Shown: positions 24,386 to 34,181 of the stretch, piece after piece
Numbering within the stretch: the first letter of the stretch is position 1
Layout of the letters: each line of letters opens with the position of its first letter
Origin: UBA11612 sp963976395
Lineage (GTDB): Bacteria > Pseudomonadota > Alphaproteobacteria > Rhodospirillales > Rhodospirillaceae
Assembly (NCBI GenBank): GCA_963976395.1
Contig: CAXBLG010000003.1
Coordinates: 1 to 64,000 of the forward strand
DNA length: 64,000 nt
Reading direction: 5' to 3'
Translations under genes and position numbers: made by a program
Notes under the pieces: generated by a model
What the model was told of the DNA's origin: nothing
Databases searched by the model: none
The model's input: only the letters and a program-made list of their open reading frames with translations

Positions 24386-24760
24386 CTAGCTGTCGGATAA
24401 CGCCGAGGCCACCGCCGTCAAAAGCTCAGCTTTCTCGAACGGCTTATAGACGACAACATTTGCGCCGAACGTCGCCGCTAGCGGTGCGGTATATGTCAAA
24501 GGTGCATTCGGCGCGCCGCCCGAAATCACGACAACAGGAATATTATTTCCCGCGCCTCTGATTTCCTTCAAAAGCGCGATGCCATCCATCTCAGGCATCC
24601 AAATATCGCTGACGATAATATCAAAAGAGCCAGCGGAAAGTCGCTGCAGAGCATCCTTCCCAGACACCGCGTCTTCAATCGTATGGCCCGCTGACTCAAG
24701 AATTTCGCGAACCGACATGCTGACTTCGGGAGAATCCTCTACCAACAGTATATTAGCCAT
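24386..24760 (-). CDS. Single-domain response regulator partnered with the adjacent kinase
   Basis: The 124-aa receiver domain (start MANILLVEDSPEVSMSVREI) has acidic residues at 8-9, phospho-acceptor Asp52 in IIVSDIWMPEMDG, Thr/Ser switch VVVISGGAP and Lys in VVYKPFEK. No output domain. It begins 3 bp after the PAS kinase stop (the two genes almost touch), so the pair is one operon and one phosphotransfer unit. How the signal leaves the receiver is not visible. Confidence 0.9.
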   Translation of the reverse strand: MANILLVEDSPEVSMSVREILESAGHTIEDAVSGKDALQRLSAGSFDIIVSDIWMPEMDGIALLKEIRGAGNNIPVVVISGGAPNAPLTYTAPLAATFGANVVVYKPFEKAELLTAVASALSDS

Positions 24761-24763
24761 GGA

Positions 24764-26683
24764 TCACCCCAGTTTCCGAATCGATGGCGATTCGCGAGTT
24801 GCGATAGGAATGTATACCATCGCAGATGTTCCCTTATCAACTTCACTCTCTATTGAAAGGGTGCCACCCCAACCGGTTGCAATACTATAGGCTACCGAAA
24901 GGCCCAACCCGGTTCCTTTACCCGCCAATTTAGTGGTGTAAAACGGCTCAAAGATACGCGACAGCGTGTAGGCGTCCATACCGCACCCGCCGTCAACCAC
25001 GCGCAAGACGACCCATTGTCCAGGCGACAGCGTCAACGCCGCCGCAGCCGGTTCAGAAAGGTCTACACAGTCCAATGACACCGATACGGTTCCGCTGCCA
25101 TCCATAGAGTCAGCGCCATTCTTCACAAGGTTAAGAACAATCTGAGACACTTGTGTTGAATTCACCACAGCCTGGATATCCACCACATCAATGTGGCGCT
25201 CCAGTTTGATTTCAGGCGGCAAACTGCTTTGAAGAAGGTCCAAGGCATCGCCGACCAATGAAGCGATCGGATACGGCGCAAGTTGAGGGGCATCTCTACG
25301 TGCAAAAGTCAAAACCTGTCGGACGATATCTCGCGCCTTTCGGCCGCTAGACGAAATGACATCAAAATATTTGCGCACTTTCTCGGGGTTCGTATCTGCG
25401 ATCTCCGCACCCAGTTCCGAGAGCGCTAGAATAGGTTGCAACAAATTGTTGATTTCATGAGCGACGCCGCCCGATAGCTGTCCAAGAGCTTCCATCTTCT
25501 GGGACTGAAGGAGCGCCTCCGCCCGCTGACGATCTATCGTGATATCGCGTAAATTTAAAACAAAGACGTTGGCCACTTGCCCGGGATGATCGCGTACCGG
25601 CGCTACTTCCACATGCGCGATAAATGAGTCACCGTTGCGCCGCGCACAGGTCAGTTCAAATGCACCGCTAGAGGACGAAGACAGCGCATCCAAAACATCA
25701 TCCCAGCCGTCACCTTCATCGGCCGGTCGCAATGCATGAATGCCCGCCTCACTCAAAGAGGACGTATTGTGCCGCGTGAGATTTTCAAACTCCGCATTAA
25801 CGTAAAAAAAATCCGGAATATCACCGTCCGTCGTAACGACGGCAACACCAATCGGCGAGGCATCGAGAGCTTCGTAGAGTATCGTATTCCGCCGCAGAAG
25901 GTTTTTAAGTTCTTGTTCGCGTTGTTTGCCTTCGGTGACATCCTGGCACGTCCCGAACGACGCATAGGGTTCGCCCTCCGCGTCAAATAGCACCCGGCCA
26001 TCCAATCGCAACCAGCGAACGGCGCCATCTTTTCGAACAATTCGATACTCCGCCGCGCGGATATGTTTACCGCTTAGCTGATCTTCAAGTATACGGTCAT
26101 AGGCCTCTCGATCCTCGGGATGCACAAGACGACGGTAACTTTCCGCCGAATGCGCATGAGTATCGGGCGTTAAGCCGTGCAAAACATACATGTGAGGCGA
26201 CCATTGAGCCGACCCTGTATCCCAAAATAATTTATAGGTTCCAAGGCGAGCAATGCGTGTGGCTTCTTCAAGCCGCCCCTCACTTTCACGTATTGCGAAC
26301 TCGGCGTTTTTAGCATCCGTCACATCGGCTGCGACAATAACTTGCAGGCTTGCACCAACACCGGAGGACTGAACCGGGAAAGCGACAACCGCATACCATG
26401 CGTGATCGAAATAATGTTCAAAGTGCGCGGACATGCCACCGGCTCGCCGCGCACGCTCGAGAAAAATACCGAACGCGCCGGTCGGGTGCTGCCCAATTAC
26501 GTCTGCACCTCGCTCTCCCAAAAGCGCGTTCGCGAGGGTGTTGTACCCTACGACTTTGCCAGCGTGATCAACAACAATAGTCGCAGCCGGAGCGCTATCG
26601 AGTAGTATCTGAGCATTAAGCGTGGCCAGATCTTGTGGGGCAGGTTTCGAGCCGTCTACTTCAAAATTGGGAATCACAGCCAA
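24764..26683 (-). CDS. Cytoplasmic PAS-domain sensor histidine kinase
   Basis: The 639-aa kinase has no membrane segment. Three PAS/PAC units are visible: about 25-125 (SAPAATIVVDHAGKVVGYNT), about 140-260 (WSPHMYVLHGLTP, LVHPEDREAYDRI, YRIVRKDGAVRWLRLDG) and about 275-385 (ASPIGVAVVTTDGDIPDFFY). The HisKA H-box is LGQLSGGVAHEINNLLQPIL, with the phospho-His in AHEIN. The HATPase domain shows LNLVKNGADSM, DGGCGMD, FEPFYTTKLAGKGTGLGLSV. The Q-x-L-x-GG-A-HEINN H-box is typical of kinases that end in or pair with receivers, here the next gene. The signal is unknown. Confidence 0.92.
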   Translation of the reverse strand: MAVIPNFEVDGSKPAPQDLATLNAQILLDSAPAATIVVDHAGKVVGYNTLANALLGERGADVIGQHPTGAFGIFLERARRAGGMSAHFEHYFDHAWYAVVAFPVQSSGVGASLQVIVAADVTDAKNAEFAIRESEGRLEEATRIARLGTYKLFWDTGSAQWSPHMYVLHGLTPDTHAHSAESYRRLVHPEDREAYDRILEDQLSGKHIRAAEYRIVRKDGAVRWLRLDGRVLFDAEGEPYASFGTCQDVTEGKQREQELKNLLRRNTILYEALDASPIGVAVVTTDGDIPDFFYVNAEFENLTRHNTSSLSEAGIHALRPADEGDGWDDVLDALSSSSSGAFELTCARRNGDSFIAHVEVAPVRDHPGQVANVFVLNLRDITIDRQRAEALLQSQKMEALGQLSGGVAHEINNLLQPILALSELGAEIADTNPEKVRKYFDVISSSGRKARDIVRQVLTFARRDAPQLAPYPIASLVGDALDLLQSSLPPEIKLERHIDVVDIQAVVNSTQVSQIVLNLVKNGADSMDGSGTVSVSLDCVDLSEPAAAALTLSPGQWVVLRVVDGGCGMDAYTLSRIFEPFYTTKLAGKGTGLGLSVAYSIATGWGGTLSIESEVDKGTSAMVYIPIATRESPSIRKLG

Positions 26684-26733
26684 CTCACAAAGATAGTTCC
26701 AATTTCGACAACTCTATTTTGCGGGCACCGTGC

Positions 26734-26985
26734 CTAGCGACTTAGACGTATGCGGAAAGGTTTAATCATCTGCTTGATTTCGTCGCCAACCTTCTCTTTC
26801 CCGCTTGTCGATTCAGGAAACAAGGGTTCGCCGTAACCTAGTTCCGACTCATAGACTATGCTCTCAAGGTAATCGGCGACGCCAAGCAATTCCGCGGCAC
26901 GTTTCTTATCAGCCACCGCCGCCTGACGCACATCGGCAGCCGCCTTCATAATTAGAATCGCCGCTTTTTTATCGTCGTTGCTCAT
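26734..26985 (-). CDS. Small hypothetical protein
   Basis: This 83-aa, Lys/Ala-rich, mostly helical protein (starting MSNDDKKAAILIMKAAADVR; KKRAAELLGVADYLESIV follows) has a basic tail (KPFRIRLSR). It has no signal peptide or membrane segment. It lies just upstream of the PAS kinase on the same strand (50 bp), so it may be transcribed with it. I do not recognise the family. The divergent region 26986-27118 shows no gene. Confidence 0.6.
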   Translation of the reverse strand: MSNDDKKAAILIMKAAADVRQAAVADKKRAAELLGVADYLESIVYESELGYGEPLFPESTSGKEKVGDEIKQMIKPFRIRLSR

Positions 26986-27118
26986 GCTCTGCTGCGCCCA
27001 TTACATACTCGAAAGCAAACCGTAACCACCGCGTTCAGCCAAGGCCTGCGTATGAGTGTACCATTTAACGTGCTACGGCGACCAAAAGTTAATGTTTAAG
27101 GCCCCCCGCGGCTCAAGA

Positions 27119-28411
27119 TCAGCGCTGTTCCACGAAAATCGCGCGAAAGTCATTCACATTCGTGCGGGTTGGACCGGGCGTCACAAGATCCTTCAGGGCA
27201 CCAAAGAATGCCGCCGAGTCGTTGGCCGCAAGGTCTTGCTGCGCATCGCGCCCAGCCGTACGGGCTCGTACCAATGTGTCCGGCGCAAGAAACGCACCCG
27301 CCGCTTCTGCCGCACCATCAATCCCATCCGTATCGGCAGACAACGCCCAGACGCCAGCAGTCCCCTCAAGCTCCAAGGCGAGAGCCAATGCAAACTCAGT
27401 GTTCGGCCCGCCGCGTCCTGTCCCTCGGACTTCCACCGTGTACTCGCCTCCGGAGAGAATCACGCATGGTGCCTCTACTGGCCCTTGGTTCTTGATGATC
27501 GTTCGGACTATCGCAGCCTGGTCCGCCGCGCCTTGACGCGCCGCCCCAGTGCACAAATCACCTAGATTATATACATTTAAGCCTAAGCGAGTTGCCAGCC
27601 TCGCGGATGCGGCTAGGGCGTCCGCAGGCCGAGCAACAATATAAGCGGACCCGTTTGTTGATAGCGCTTTTAGTGTTTCCGCTTTATTCGATTTCAAATG
27701 GTTTTCAACGTGCTCGGATGGGGCAATACCGTAACGCCGAAGAACAGCCAATGCATCTTTGCAGGTTGTAGGGTCAGGCACCGTAGGGCCAGACGCTATG
27801 ACCGCAAGATCATCGCCAACAACGTCTGAAACAACCAAAGTCAGGATGCAAGCCGGCGCTGCCATACTTGCGAGGCGCCCACCTTTCACCGCCGAAAGAT
27901 GTTTGCGCACACAATTAATCTCATTGATAGACACACCTGAGTTAAGCAAGGCAGTGACAATCGATCGCTTCTCTGCAAGCGGCACACCAGCAGCAGGCGC
28001 GACCAGAAGGGCTGATGCCCCGCCGGATAAAAGACAAATGACTGTGTCGCCGCCTTTTGCCGCCCGAACCATATCCATGATCCGCGCGGTAGCACTTACC
28101 CCCCTCTCATCCGGAAGGGGGTGACCTGCCTCGGCAACATCAATGCGCGTACAGGGCGCCGCGTACCCGTCTGGAACGATAACTAACCCGGACACCTCAC
28201 AAGACACGCACCTTTCGACGACCTGAGCCATTGCGGCGGCCGCCTTGCCCGCGCCAACTACAATTGCGCGCTCAGCCACAATTGACTTCAGGTGTGACTC
28301 AAGCATTGCTCTCGAACACGCGGCATCCAGCGCAGTGTCGAATAGGTGGCGTAACAAAACCCGGGGGGATACTTCTGAATACTTTGCAGTTCGCTCAGAA
28401 ATCGGCGGCAT
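27119..28411 (-). CDS. Glycerate 2-kinase-type protein (DUF4147/MOFRL)
   Basis: The 430-aa protein has the DUF4147 N-terminal domain (AIVVGAGKAAAAMAQVVE, EAGHPLPDERGV, CLLSGGASALLVAPAAGVPL, INCVRKHLSAVKGGRLA, SDVVGDDLAVIASGPTVPDP). It also has the C-terminal MOFRL domain (CVILSGGEYTVEVRGTGRGG, FALALALELEG, ALSADTDGIDGAAEAAGAFL). This class-II glycerate kinase phosphorylates D-glycerate to 2-phosphoglycerate, in the serine cycle, glyoxylate or tartronate routes. No hydroxypyruvate or tartronate reductase genes lie beside it. Confidence 0.9.
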   Translation of the reverse strand: MPPISERTAKYSEVSPRVLLRHLFDTALDAACSRAMLESHLKSIVAERAIVVGAGKAAAAMAQVVERCVSCEVSGLVIVPDGYAAPCTRIDVAEAGHPLPDERGVSATARIMDMVRAAKGGDTVICLLSGGASALLVAPAAGVPLAEKRSIVTALLNSGVSINEINCVRKHLSAVKGGRLASMAAPACILTLVVSDVVGDDLAVIASGPTVPDPTTCKDALAVLRRYGIAPSEHVENHLKSNKAETLKALSTNGSAYIVARPADALAASARLATRLGLNVYNLGDLCTGAARQGAADQAAIVRTIIKNQGPVEAPCVILSGGEYTVEVRGTGRGGPNTEFALALALELEGTAGVWALSADTDGIDGAAEAAGAFLAPDTLVRARTAGRDAQQDLAANDSAAFFGALKDLVTPGPTRTNVNDFRAIFVEQR

Positions 28412-28470
28412 GGAGTCTGACTTAGACTCGCGACGAGGTCACGAGGCCGTGAGCAGCGTGTCTATTCATG

Positions 28471-30957
28471 TTATTGCGCCGCCTGCACTTGCAATTCCGC
28501 GATAGGGAGATACATAGAAAAGCAAGTGCCGCGCCCCTCCTTGCTATCAACAATCACTGTTCCACCCCAACTTTTAACAAACCCCAGAACAACGGACAGA
28601 CCTAAACCGGTGCCCTTACCTTGCGCTTTGGTGGTAAAAAATGGGTCGAATACCTTTGCGAGATGATCAGGAGAAATGCCGGTTCCATTGTCTTCCACAT
28701 CCAGCCGACAAAAACGGCCCGGAGCAAAACCCAGCATCACCCCCATCTCGGCAGATACTTGTTCCTCTTCAGCTCGCACAACAATAGTGCCACCTTCAGG
28801 CATCGCCTCACCCGCATTGGTGATAAGGTTAGTCAACGCTTGAGCCAGTCCTGTGCGGTCAACAAGAACCTGCGCGTCCGCCACATTCTCATCGACAACC
28901 AGAGAGACTTTTGACGCTAACATAGTCTCGACAAGTTCGGCGGTTTCAGAAACAACCCCAAGAATACTGACATTATCGCGCTTTGGCTGCCCTTCCCGGG
29001 CATATGCCAAAACGTTTTTTACGATCAATGTCGCGTGTTCGGAAGCGCGCGCAATGCGGCTAAAATATTTCTTTATAGTCTGCGAGATGCCCGGCGTTGA
29101 TTCGCCAACCGTGGCATAGATCAGTATGGGCTGTATGAGATTGTTGATTTCGTGAGCTAGGCCACCAGCCAAGCGACCTAAGGCTTCAACCTTACGACGA
29201 TGCTCGGCCGAATCCTGTTGTCGCTTGAGTTCGGTAACATCGCTCCCGGCTCCGCGAAACCCGGCGAAATGTCCGTCCCTATCGTAGCGAGGATTCCCGC
29301 TTACCCGCACCCAATGCTTCTCACCTCGCGCATCTATAGCGGGGACGATCAGATTACGAAACTTCCGTCTGTTAGATAGTGCCTCGTGCAATATCAGCAT
29401 GTCGCCGCCGGAAAGAGAATTGTTTCTATAATTAAAAATGGAGCGGTGCCGGCCAATGACGTCCCCGAACTGACTGGCTTCATCACCGGTGAAAAACGTC
29501 AGGAGGCCGTCGATATTGGATTCCCAAATATAGTCGCTTGAACACTCGATGATGTCGCGCAGTCGTGTCTCATCGTCCCGGATGGTATCTTCGGCGGCTT
29601 GCAACGCCGTCACATCTTGAACAACTCCGAACGTCCTTCCAGGCGAATTACTTTCATTCTCTAGAATCTTCCAGCTATACCGCATGTACCGCAATTCACC
29701 GTCCGGCCGGATAATACGGCACACTGCTTCACCATAAGGCACGGGATTGTCCAACGGACCCCACCTGCTCGTTATTTTCGAACGGTCTTCCGGAACCACC
29801 AACTCAAGGAACGCTTCTCTGGACGGCGTGAATGATGAGGGGTCAACGCCATGGGCGGCGTAGGTATCATCGGTCCAGGTCATAACGCCTGTACGCAAAT
29901 TTCGTTCGAAATAGCTAACGCCGCCGAGCCGTTGCGCTTCTGCGAGACTATGTTCGTTCTTGAGCAATTCAGCTTGTACGATTTGCTCGGCTTTGATGCG
30001 TCGTACGACCCACCACGTCAGAAAAAGAATCATGGCAATGCCAATAAGTGCAGAGCCTGCGAACAGATAGCTGTCCGCACGCCAATTGGCGAGAACATGA
30101 CTCCATATGGCGCTCACTGTTATGACAATTGGGTACTGCCGGGATTCTCGATACGCAACGAGATGCTCGATCTGCTCTGAAGCGCTAAGCGCCCGAAAAA
30201 CACCTGATGGCGACTCTCGCAACCTTTGTGAAAAAAGCGGCCGGTTCGCAACTGACACTCCGAGTTCAAGTCCGGGCGGCTCTAGATACAGTCGAACACC
30301 ATCACGTCTGAATAGATTTACCGATTTATAAGCAGCAGGCAGCAAACCCCTGTACAGCTCGGCAAACGTCTCAAGAGATATAGTGACGAAACACACACCG
30401 CGAAATTGACCGTTTTGATCATAGACAGCCTTCGTGACAGCGATAACCATACCCGGCGATATGATCTCCGGCACCGGCTCACTGATATAAACCGCGTCCG
30501 CTGCTGCCACCGTGGCGGTTGAATGAACATTGAAGCCGAAGCGCTCTGAAAAATCCGCGTTTAGATCCATGCCCTGCATAATGCCGTCTGAGCGACGGAC
30601 GACAATACCGCCAACTTTGCCATCTTCTTTTATATAAGCAACCGAGTGGACAAAGTTCCACGGGTTGGCAATTGCGACAAACCGATCTGTCAGGTCCTTG
30701 TAAAGTCCCGGAATCGCTTCCTGGTCCAGCACCTCTTCCGCCGCATGAGATAAAAGCAAATCGACGGATTGGAATGTCGTGCTCGTGCTCGTTTCTAGAA
30801 TCTGGGCAAGTTGTTGTATTTCGGTCTGATGGGTATCAACCGTAATCGTATAGGCATGACGCACCTGGTAGGCAGCCATACCCACAATAACCGTGACCGC
30901 GAGACCTGCCACAATCAAAGTTCGATGAATAAGATTCGGGCCTGCTTGTGTGGCCAT
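28471..30957 (-). CDS. Membrane sensor histidine kinase with periplasmic dCACHE and PAS domains
   Basis: In this 828-aa kinase a first membrane segment (RTLIVAGLAVTVIVGMAAYQV, about 12-32) and a second (SYLFAGSALIGIAMILFLTW, about 295-315) enclose a periplasmic dCACHE ligand-binding domain. Its visible motifs include FVHSVAYIKEDGKVGGIVVR and RGVCFVTISLETFAELYRGL. Two PAS units follow (about 345-455 and 465-580). The H-box LGRLAGGLAHEINNLIQPIL and an HATPase domain (LITNAGEAM, DNGTGIS, FDPFFTTKAQGKGTGLGLSV) complete it. The H-box is close to that of the kinase at 24764, so the two may share the receiver at 24386. The ligand is unknown; dCACHE domains often sense organic acids or amino acids. 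Confidence 0.9.
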   Translation of the reverse strand: MATQAGPNLIHRTLIVAGLAVTVIVGMAAYQVRHAYTITVDTHQTEIQQLAQILETSTSTTFQSVDLLLSHAAEEVLDQEAIPGLYKDLTDRFVAIANPWNFVHSVAYIKEDGKVGGIVVRRSDGIMQGMDLNADFSERFGFNVHSTATVAAADAVYISEPVPEIISPGMVIAVTKAVYDQNGQFRGVCFVTISLETFAELYRGLLPAAYKSVNLFRRDGVRLYLEPPGLELGVSVANRPLFSQRLRESPSGVFRALSASEQIEHLVAYRESRQYPIVITVSAIWSHVLANWRADSYLFAGSALIGIAMILFLTWWVVRRIKAEQIVQAELLKNEHSLAEAQRLGGVSYFERNLRTGVMTWTDDTYAAHGVDPSSFTPSREAFLELVVPEDRSKITSRWGPLDNPVPYGEAVCRIIRPDGELRYMRYSWKILENESNSPGRTFGVVQDVTALQAAEDTIRDDETRLRDIIECSSDYIWESNIDGLLTFFTGDEASQFGDVIGRHRSIFNYRNNSLSGGDMLILHEALSNRRKFRNLIVPAIDARGEKHWVRVSGNPRYDRDGHFAGFRGAGSDVTELKRQQDSAEHRRKVEALGRLAGGLAHEINNLIQPILIYATVGESTPGISQTIKKYFSRIARASEHATLIVKNVLAYAREGQPKRDNVSILGVVSETAELVETMLASKVSLVVDENVADAQVLVDRTGLAQALTNLITNAGEAMPEGGTIVVRAEEEQVSAEMGVMLGFAPGRFCRLDVEDNGTGISPDHLAKVFDPFFTTKAQGKGTGLGLSVVLGFVKSWGGTVIVDSKEGRGTCFSMYLPIAELQVQAAQ

Positions 30958-31204
30958 TGGTTTTTCCGCTGAGATTAGCTGGCAAGCCTATAGGATGAAC
31001 CAGCCAAACGCTATGAATCCCACCGCCCTGCGAAATATCACACTGCATTTAGAGCTAGCACGCCGGCAACCGCAAGGCTTTGCGGCGCGGTCTGATTAGT
31101 ATATATTTTTCAACTAATTGTAGACAGCGGACTGTTCGTCCTCGGGCGCGGCTGAGTCAGTTCCATCTATGATCTGCAAGATTGTTATACACACGTGCAT
31201 TGAT

Positions 31205-31534
31205 ATGAAATCGAAACAGGCAAAATTCAAAATCGGACAAGTCGTTAGGCACCGCCTTTTTCCATTCCGCGGTGTTATATTCGATGTGGACCCTGAGTTC
31301 TCCAACACAGAGGAATGGTGGCTCTCTATTCCTGAGGACGTGCGACCTGATAAAGAGCAGCCCTACTACCACTTGCTCGCGGAAAATGCGCAAACACACT
31401 ACGTCGCCTACGTATCTCAGCAAAATTTACTTGAAGATGAGTCTGGAGAGCCTGTGAGGCACCCGGAAATTCCAGCCTACTTTGGTGAATTCAAAGACAA
31501 CCACTACGTGACACGGCCCTCCTACGCCAATTGA
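31205..31534 (+). CDS. hspQ: Heat shock protein HspQ (hemimethylated-DNA-binding / YccV family)
   Basis: I prefer the ATG at 31205 (MKSKQAKFKIGQVVRHRLFP) to the ATG at 31169, which adds 12 residues not typical of the family. The 109-aa protein has the family core FKIGQVVRHRLFPFRGVIFD, VDPEFSNTEEWW, PEDVRPDKEQPYYHLLAEN and YVAYVSQQNLLED. In enterobacteria HspQ promotes degradation of mutant DnaA and is a Lon specificity factor. It is divergent from the dCACHE kinase; the roughly 250 bp between them show no other gene. Confidence 0.9.
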   Translation: MKSKQAKFKIGQVVRHRLFPFRGVIFDVDPEFSNTEEWWLSIPEDVRPDKEQPYYHLLAENAQTHYVAYVSQQNLLEDESGEPVRHPEIPAYFGEFKDNHYVTRPSYAN

Positions 31535-31693
31535 CAGGCACGATAACGCTGCAACAACCCCTCACCGCGGCTAAATCATTTGGAAATTGAGACTTAACTG
31601 CTTACCTTAGGCGCGTAGTCGTTCTAGCGTGAATCCTATAGATTTCACTGATTAGAACGCAAATCCACCATTTCAGTGACGCAAGAGGATATG

Positions 31694-32173
31694 ATGACAA
31701 TTAAGCAAGGCGACAAGCTGCCCGCAGGCGTATTCAAGGTTATGACCGAAAGCGGCCCGACTGATGTCTCTACAGATGATCTGTTCAATGGCAAAAAAGT
31801 AGTTCTGTTTTCAGTACCCGGCGCGTTTACGCCCACATGCTCGAACCAACATCTGCCCAGTTATCTAGAGAACTATGACAAAATTAAAGCACAAGGCGTG
31901 GACACTATCGCTTGCATGGCCGTGAACGATGCTTTTGTGATGGGCGCCTGGGGCAAAGATAAAGGCGTTGGCGACAAAATTAAAATGCTGGCAGACGGAA
32001 ACGGCGAGTACACCAAAAAGCTCGGACTGGAATTGGACGGCACTGGCTTTGGTCTCGGCACACGCGGCAAGCGGTTTTCGATGATCGTCAACGATGGCGT
32101 CGTCGAGAAACTGTCTGTGGATAATGGCGCGTACGAGTTGACTGGTGCCGAGGCAACTTGCGGGCTCAACTAA
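31694..32173 (+). CDS. Peroxiredoxin (Prx5/AhpC-TSA type)
   Basis: The start is most likely the second ATG of ATATGATG (31694), 5 nt after AAGAGG. The 159-aa protein has the peroxidatic Cys49 in PGAFTPTCSNQHLP. LMADGNG-type and FGLGTRGKRFSMIVNDGVVE motifs follow, as in the Prx5 group that reduces peroxides with glutaredoxin or thioredoxin. A second Cys near the C-terminus (TCGLN) could be resolving, or accessory. The gene stands alone before galE; 132 bp follow without a gene. Confidence 0.92.
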   Translation: MTIKQGDKLPAGVFKVMTESGPTDVSTDDLFNGKKVVLFSVPGAFTPTCSNQHLPSYLENYDKIKAQGVDTIACMAVNDAFVMGAWGKDKGVGDKIKMLADGNGEYTKKLGLELDGTGFGLGTRGKRFSMIVNDGVVEKLSVDNGAYELTGAEATCGLN

Positions 32174-32305
32174 TATGCTCTTCATGCAGATTTGTGATGA
32201 GTCAAATTGAATCACAAGTCTCAGCGAATGCGGGGGACGTTGCGGCGCATAGACCGCCGTCCCCACGCATAAGCTGACACTGACCGCACCGGCAGGAACC
32301 GCTCG

Positions 32306-33289
32306 ATGACGGCAAAGACCATTCTCGTCACCGGCGGGGCCGGCTACATCGGCAGCCATGCGTGCAAGGCTTTGGCAAAAGCCGGCTACCAGCCCGTGGT
32401 CTATGATAATTTATATCGCGGGCACCGGGATTTCGTGAAGTGGGGCCCGTTTGAAGAAGGCGATGTTGGAGACCGAAAACGTCTAGACGCCGTCATCGCG
32501 CGCCACAAACCATCTGCTGTCATGCATTTCGCGGCTCTGGCTCTTGTCGGAGAGTCGACGGCAACTCCTCTGCCTTACTACAGTACCAACGTCGGCTGCA
32601 CGACCACTCTCACGGCCGCACTCTGCGAGGCCGGCATAAACAAGCTAATATTCTCGGGAACCTGTGCTGTTTATGGACTCCCCGACGTTACGCCGATTAC
32701 GGAAGAGGCGCCTCTCGCACCCGTTAACCCCTATGGACGGTCAAAACTTATGGCAGAGGGCGTGCTGGCCGATGCACACGCCGCGCATGGGCTTTCTCAC
32801 GTCACCTTGCGCTATTTCAATGCGGCAGGCGCCGACCCGGACGGCGAAATAGGCGAAAAGCATGATCCGGAGACACATATCATTCCCAATATCTTGAAGG
32901 TCGCGGCGGGAGACAGTTCCGCGGTCACGCTCAATGGGGATGACTACGCAACCCCTGACGGCACGTGTATTCGCGATTATGTCCACGTAACCGACATCGC
33001 ACATGCTCATGTTAAAGCGCTTCAGTACTTAGATGATACTCCGGGCGCTCATGTCTTTAATCTCGGGACCGGCACCGGGTTTTCTGTCCGCCAGGTTATT
33101 GAAACCGCCCGGCAGATCACAAAAAAAGACATTCCTATCCGTATCGGGCCGAGGCGTGAAGGCGATCCGGCCACCCTGGTGGCTGATGCCAGTCGGATAC
33201 TGAACACCTGCGGCTGGGCCCCAAACAGATCATCGCTTGAGGTTCAGATTGCTGACGCCTGGGCATGGCATCAAAAAAACGGCTTCTAA
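32306..33289 (+). CDS. galE: UDP-glucose 4-epimerase GalE
   Basis: GalE interconverts UDP-glucose and UDP-galactose (often also the GlcNAc/GalNAc pair), supplying sugars for surface glycans. The 327-aa protein has the NAD motif VTGGAGYIGSHACKAL and YDNLYRGHRDFV. Catalytic FSGTCAVYG and NPYGRSK (Tyr-x3-Lys), LRYFNAAGADPDGEIGE, RDYVHVTDIAHAHVKAL and NLGTGTGFSV also match. It marks the left boundary of the sugar-nucleotide gene region. Confidence 0.95.
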   Translation: MTAKTILVTGGAGYIGSHACKALAKAGYQPVVYDNLYRGHRDFVKWGPFEEGDVGDRKRLDAVIARHKPSAVMHFAALALVGESTATPLPYYSTNVGCTTTLTAALCEAGINKLIFSGTCAVYGLPDVTPITEEAPLAPVNPYGRSKLMAEGVLADAHAAHGLSHVTLRYFNAAGADPDGEIGEKHDPETHIIPNILKVAAGDSSAVTLNGDDYATPDGTCIRDYVHVTDIAHAHVKALQYLDDTPGAHVFNLGTGTGFSVRQVIETARQITKKDIPIRIGPRREGDPATLVADASRILNTCGWAPNRSSLEVQIADAWAWHQKNGF

Positions 33290-33370
33290 TGTCTTTTGAC
33301 AAAGTCGTAAAAGGCGGCGATTGAGGCTGGTTGCTTTGACATATACATTCGCGGGAGCTTATCTCTGATC

Positions 33371-34147
33371 ATGGCCATGCTTACTCAGCCTCTTCTCGAA
33401 ATCACGAAGCAGCTTGCGCCGAGCGTTGCTAACTGGCCGCGCCGCCAGCCCGGCATGTTGATGGTTGATGGCAAAGCGTTGCGCTATAGCGATCTTCACA
33501 GCTTTTATCATCAAACCAGACAGATTTTTGGCGATCGGCTTTACGACTTCCAAAGCGACAGCCCTGCGCCTTTTATCCTCGATTGCGGCGCCCACATCGG
33601 CCTTGCATCCCTGTACTTTAAAGAGCGCTATCCCGCCGCCCGCATCAGAGCGTTTGAAGCCGACGCGGAGTTGGCGGACACGTGTAAAGCCAACCTCTCG
33701 ACCTTTGGCGCCGAAGACGTTGTCGTTGAAGACGCCGCGGTTTGGACTCATGATCAGGGTGTAAGTTTCGATAGTTCGCATGACGATTCCGGTCATATCT
33801 CAATGGCGCATGACGGCACGAACGTGCGTTCGGTGCGGCTTCGGTCAATACTGGAGGACGGACCTGTTGATCTGCTTAAGCTGGATGTAGAGGGCGCGGA
33901 ATTTGAAATATTGAAAGACTGCGGAGAAGCTCTGCGTAATGTTTCGCATATGATTGCTGAAGTTCATGCTATGGACGAGCATCAGTCGAACATCGGAGAG
34001 TTGTTAAGTCAGCTGGAGACGCAAGGATTTCGCTACGTTCTGGGTGATCTTCATCAGGCGACGTGGGTGCCATCGACTACCACACCGCCGTTTCGCTATT
34101 GCCGCACGGACAGATTTATCCTCACCGTTTTTGCTTGGCGGGCGTAG
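33371..34147 (+). CDS. FkbM-family SAM-dependent methyltransferase
   Basis: The 258-aa protein has FILDCGAHIGLASLYFKERY (SAM motif I), ARIRAFEADAELADTCKANL (motif II), and VDLLKLDVEGAEFEILKDC, the hallmark of FkbM proteins. C-terminal YVLGDLHQATW follows. FkbM enzymes usually O-methylate sugars or polyketides. It follows galE by 81 bp in the same direction and lies at the edge of the glycan island, so O-methylation of a surface sugar is likely. Confidence 0.9.
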   Translation: MAMLTQPLLEITKQLAPSVANWPRRQPGMLMVDGKALRYSDLHSFYHQTRQIFGDRLYDFQSDSPAPFILDCGAHIGLASLYFKERYPAARIRAFEADAELADTCKANLSTFGAEDVVVEDAAVWTHDQGVSFDSSHDDSGHISMAHDGTNVRSVRLRSILEDGPVDLLKLDVEGAEFEILKDCGEALRNVSHMIAEVHAMDEHQSNIGELLSQLETQGFRYVLGDLHQATWVPSTTTPPFRYCRTDRFILTVFAWRA

Positions 34148-34181
34148 GGTTGAGCCCGTCATAGATCTTGAAAGTACGCAG

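Noticed and set aside
27056..27565. 169-aa plus-strand frame overlapping the glycerate kinase gene
   Set aside because: It lies mostly antisense to a well-matched DUF4147/MOFRL gene and has no recognisable domain.
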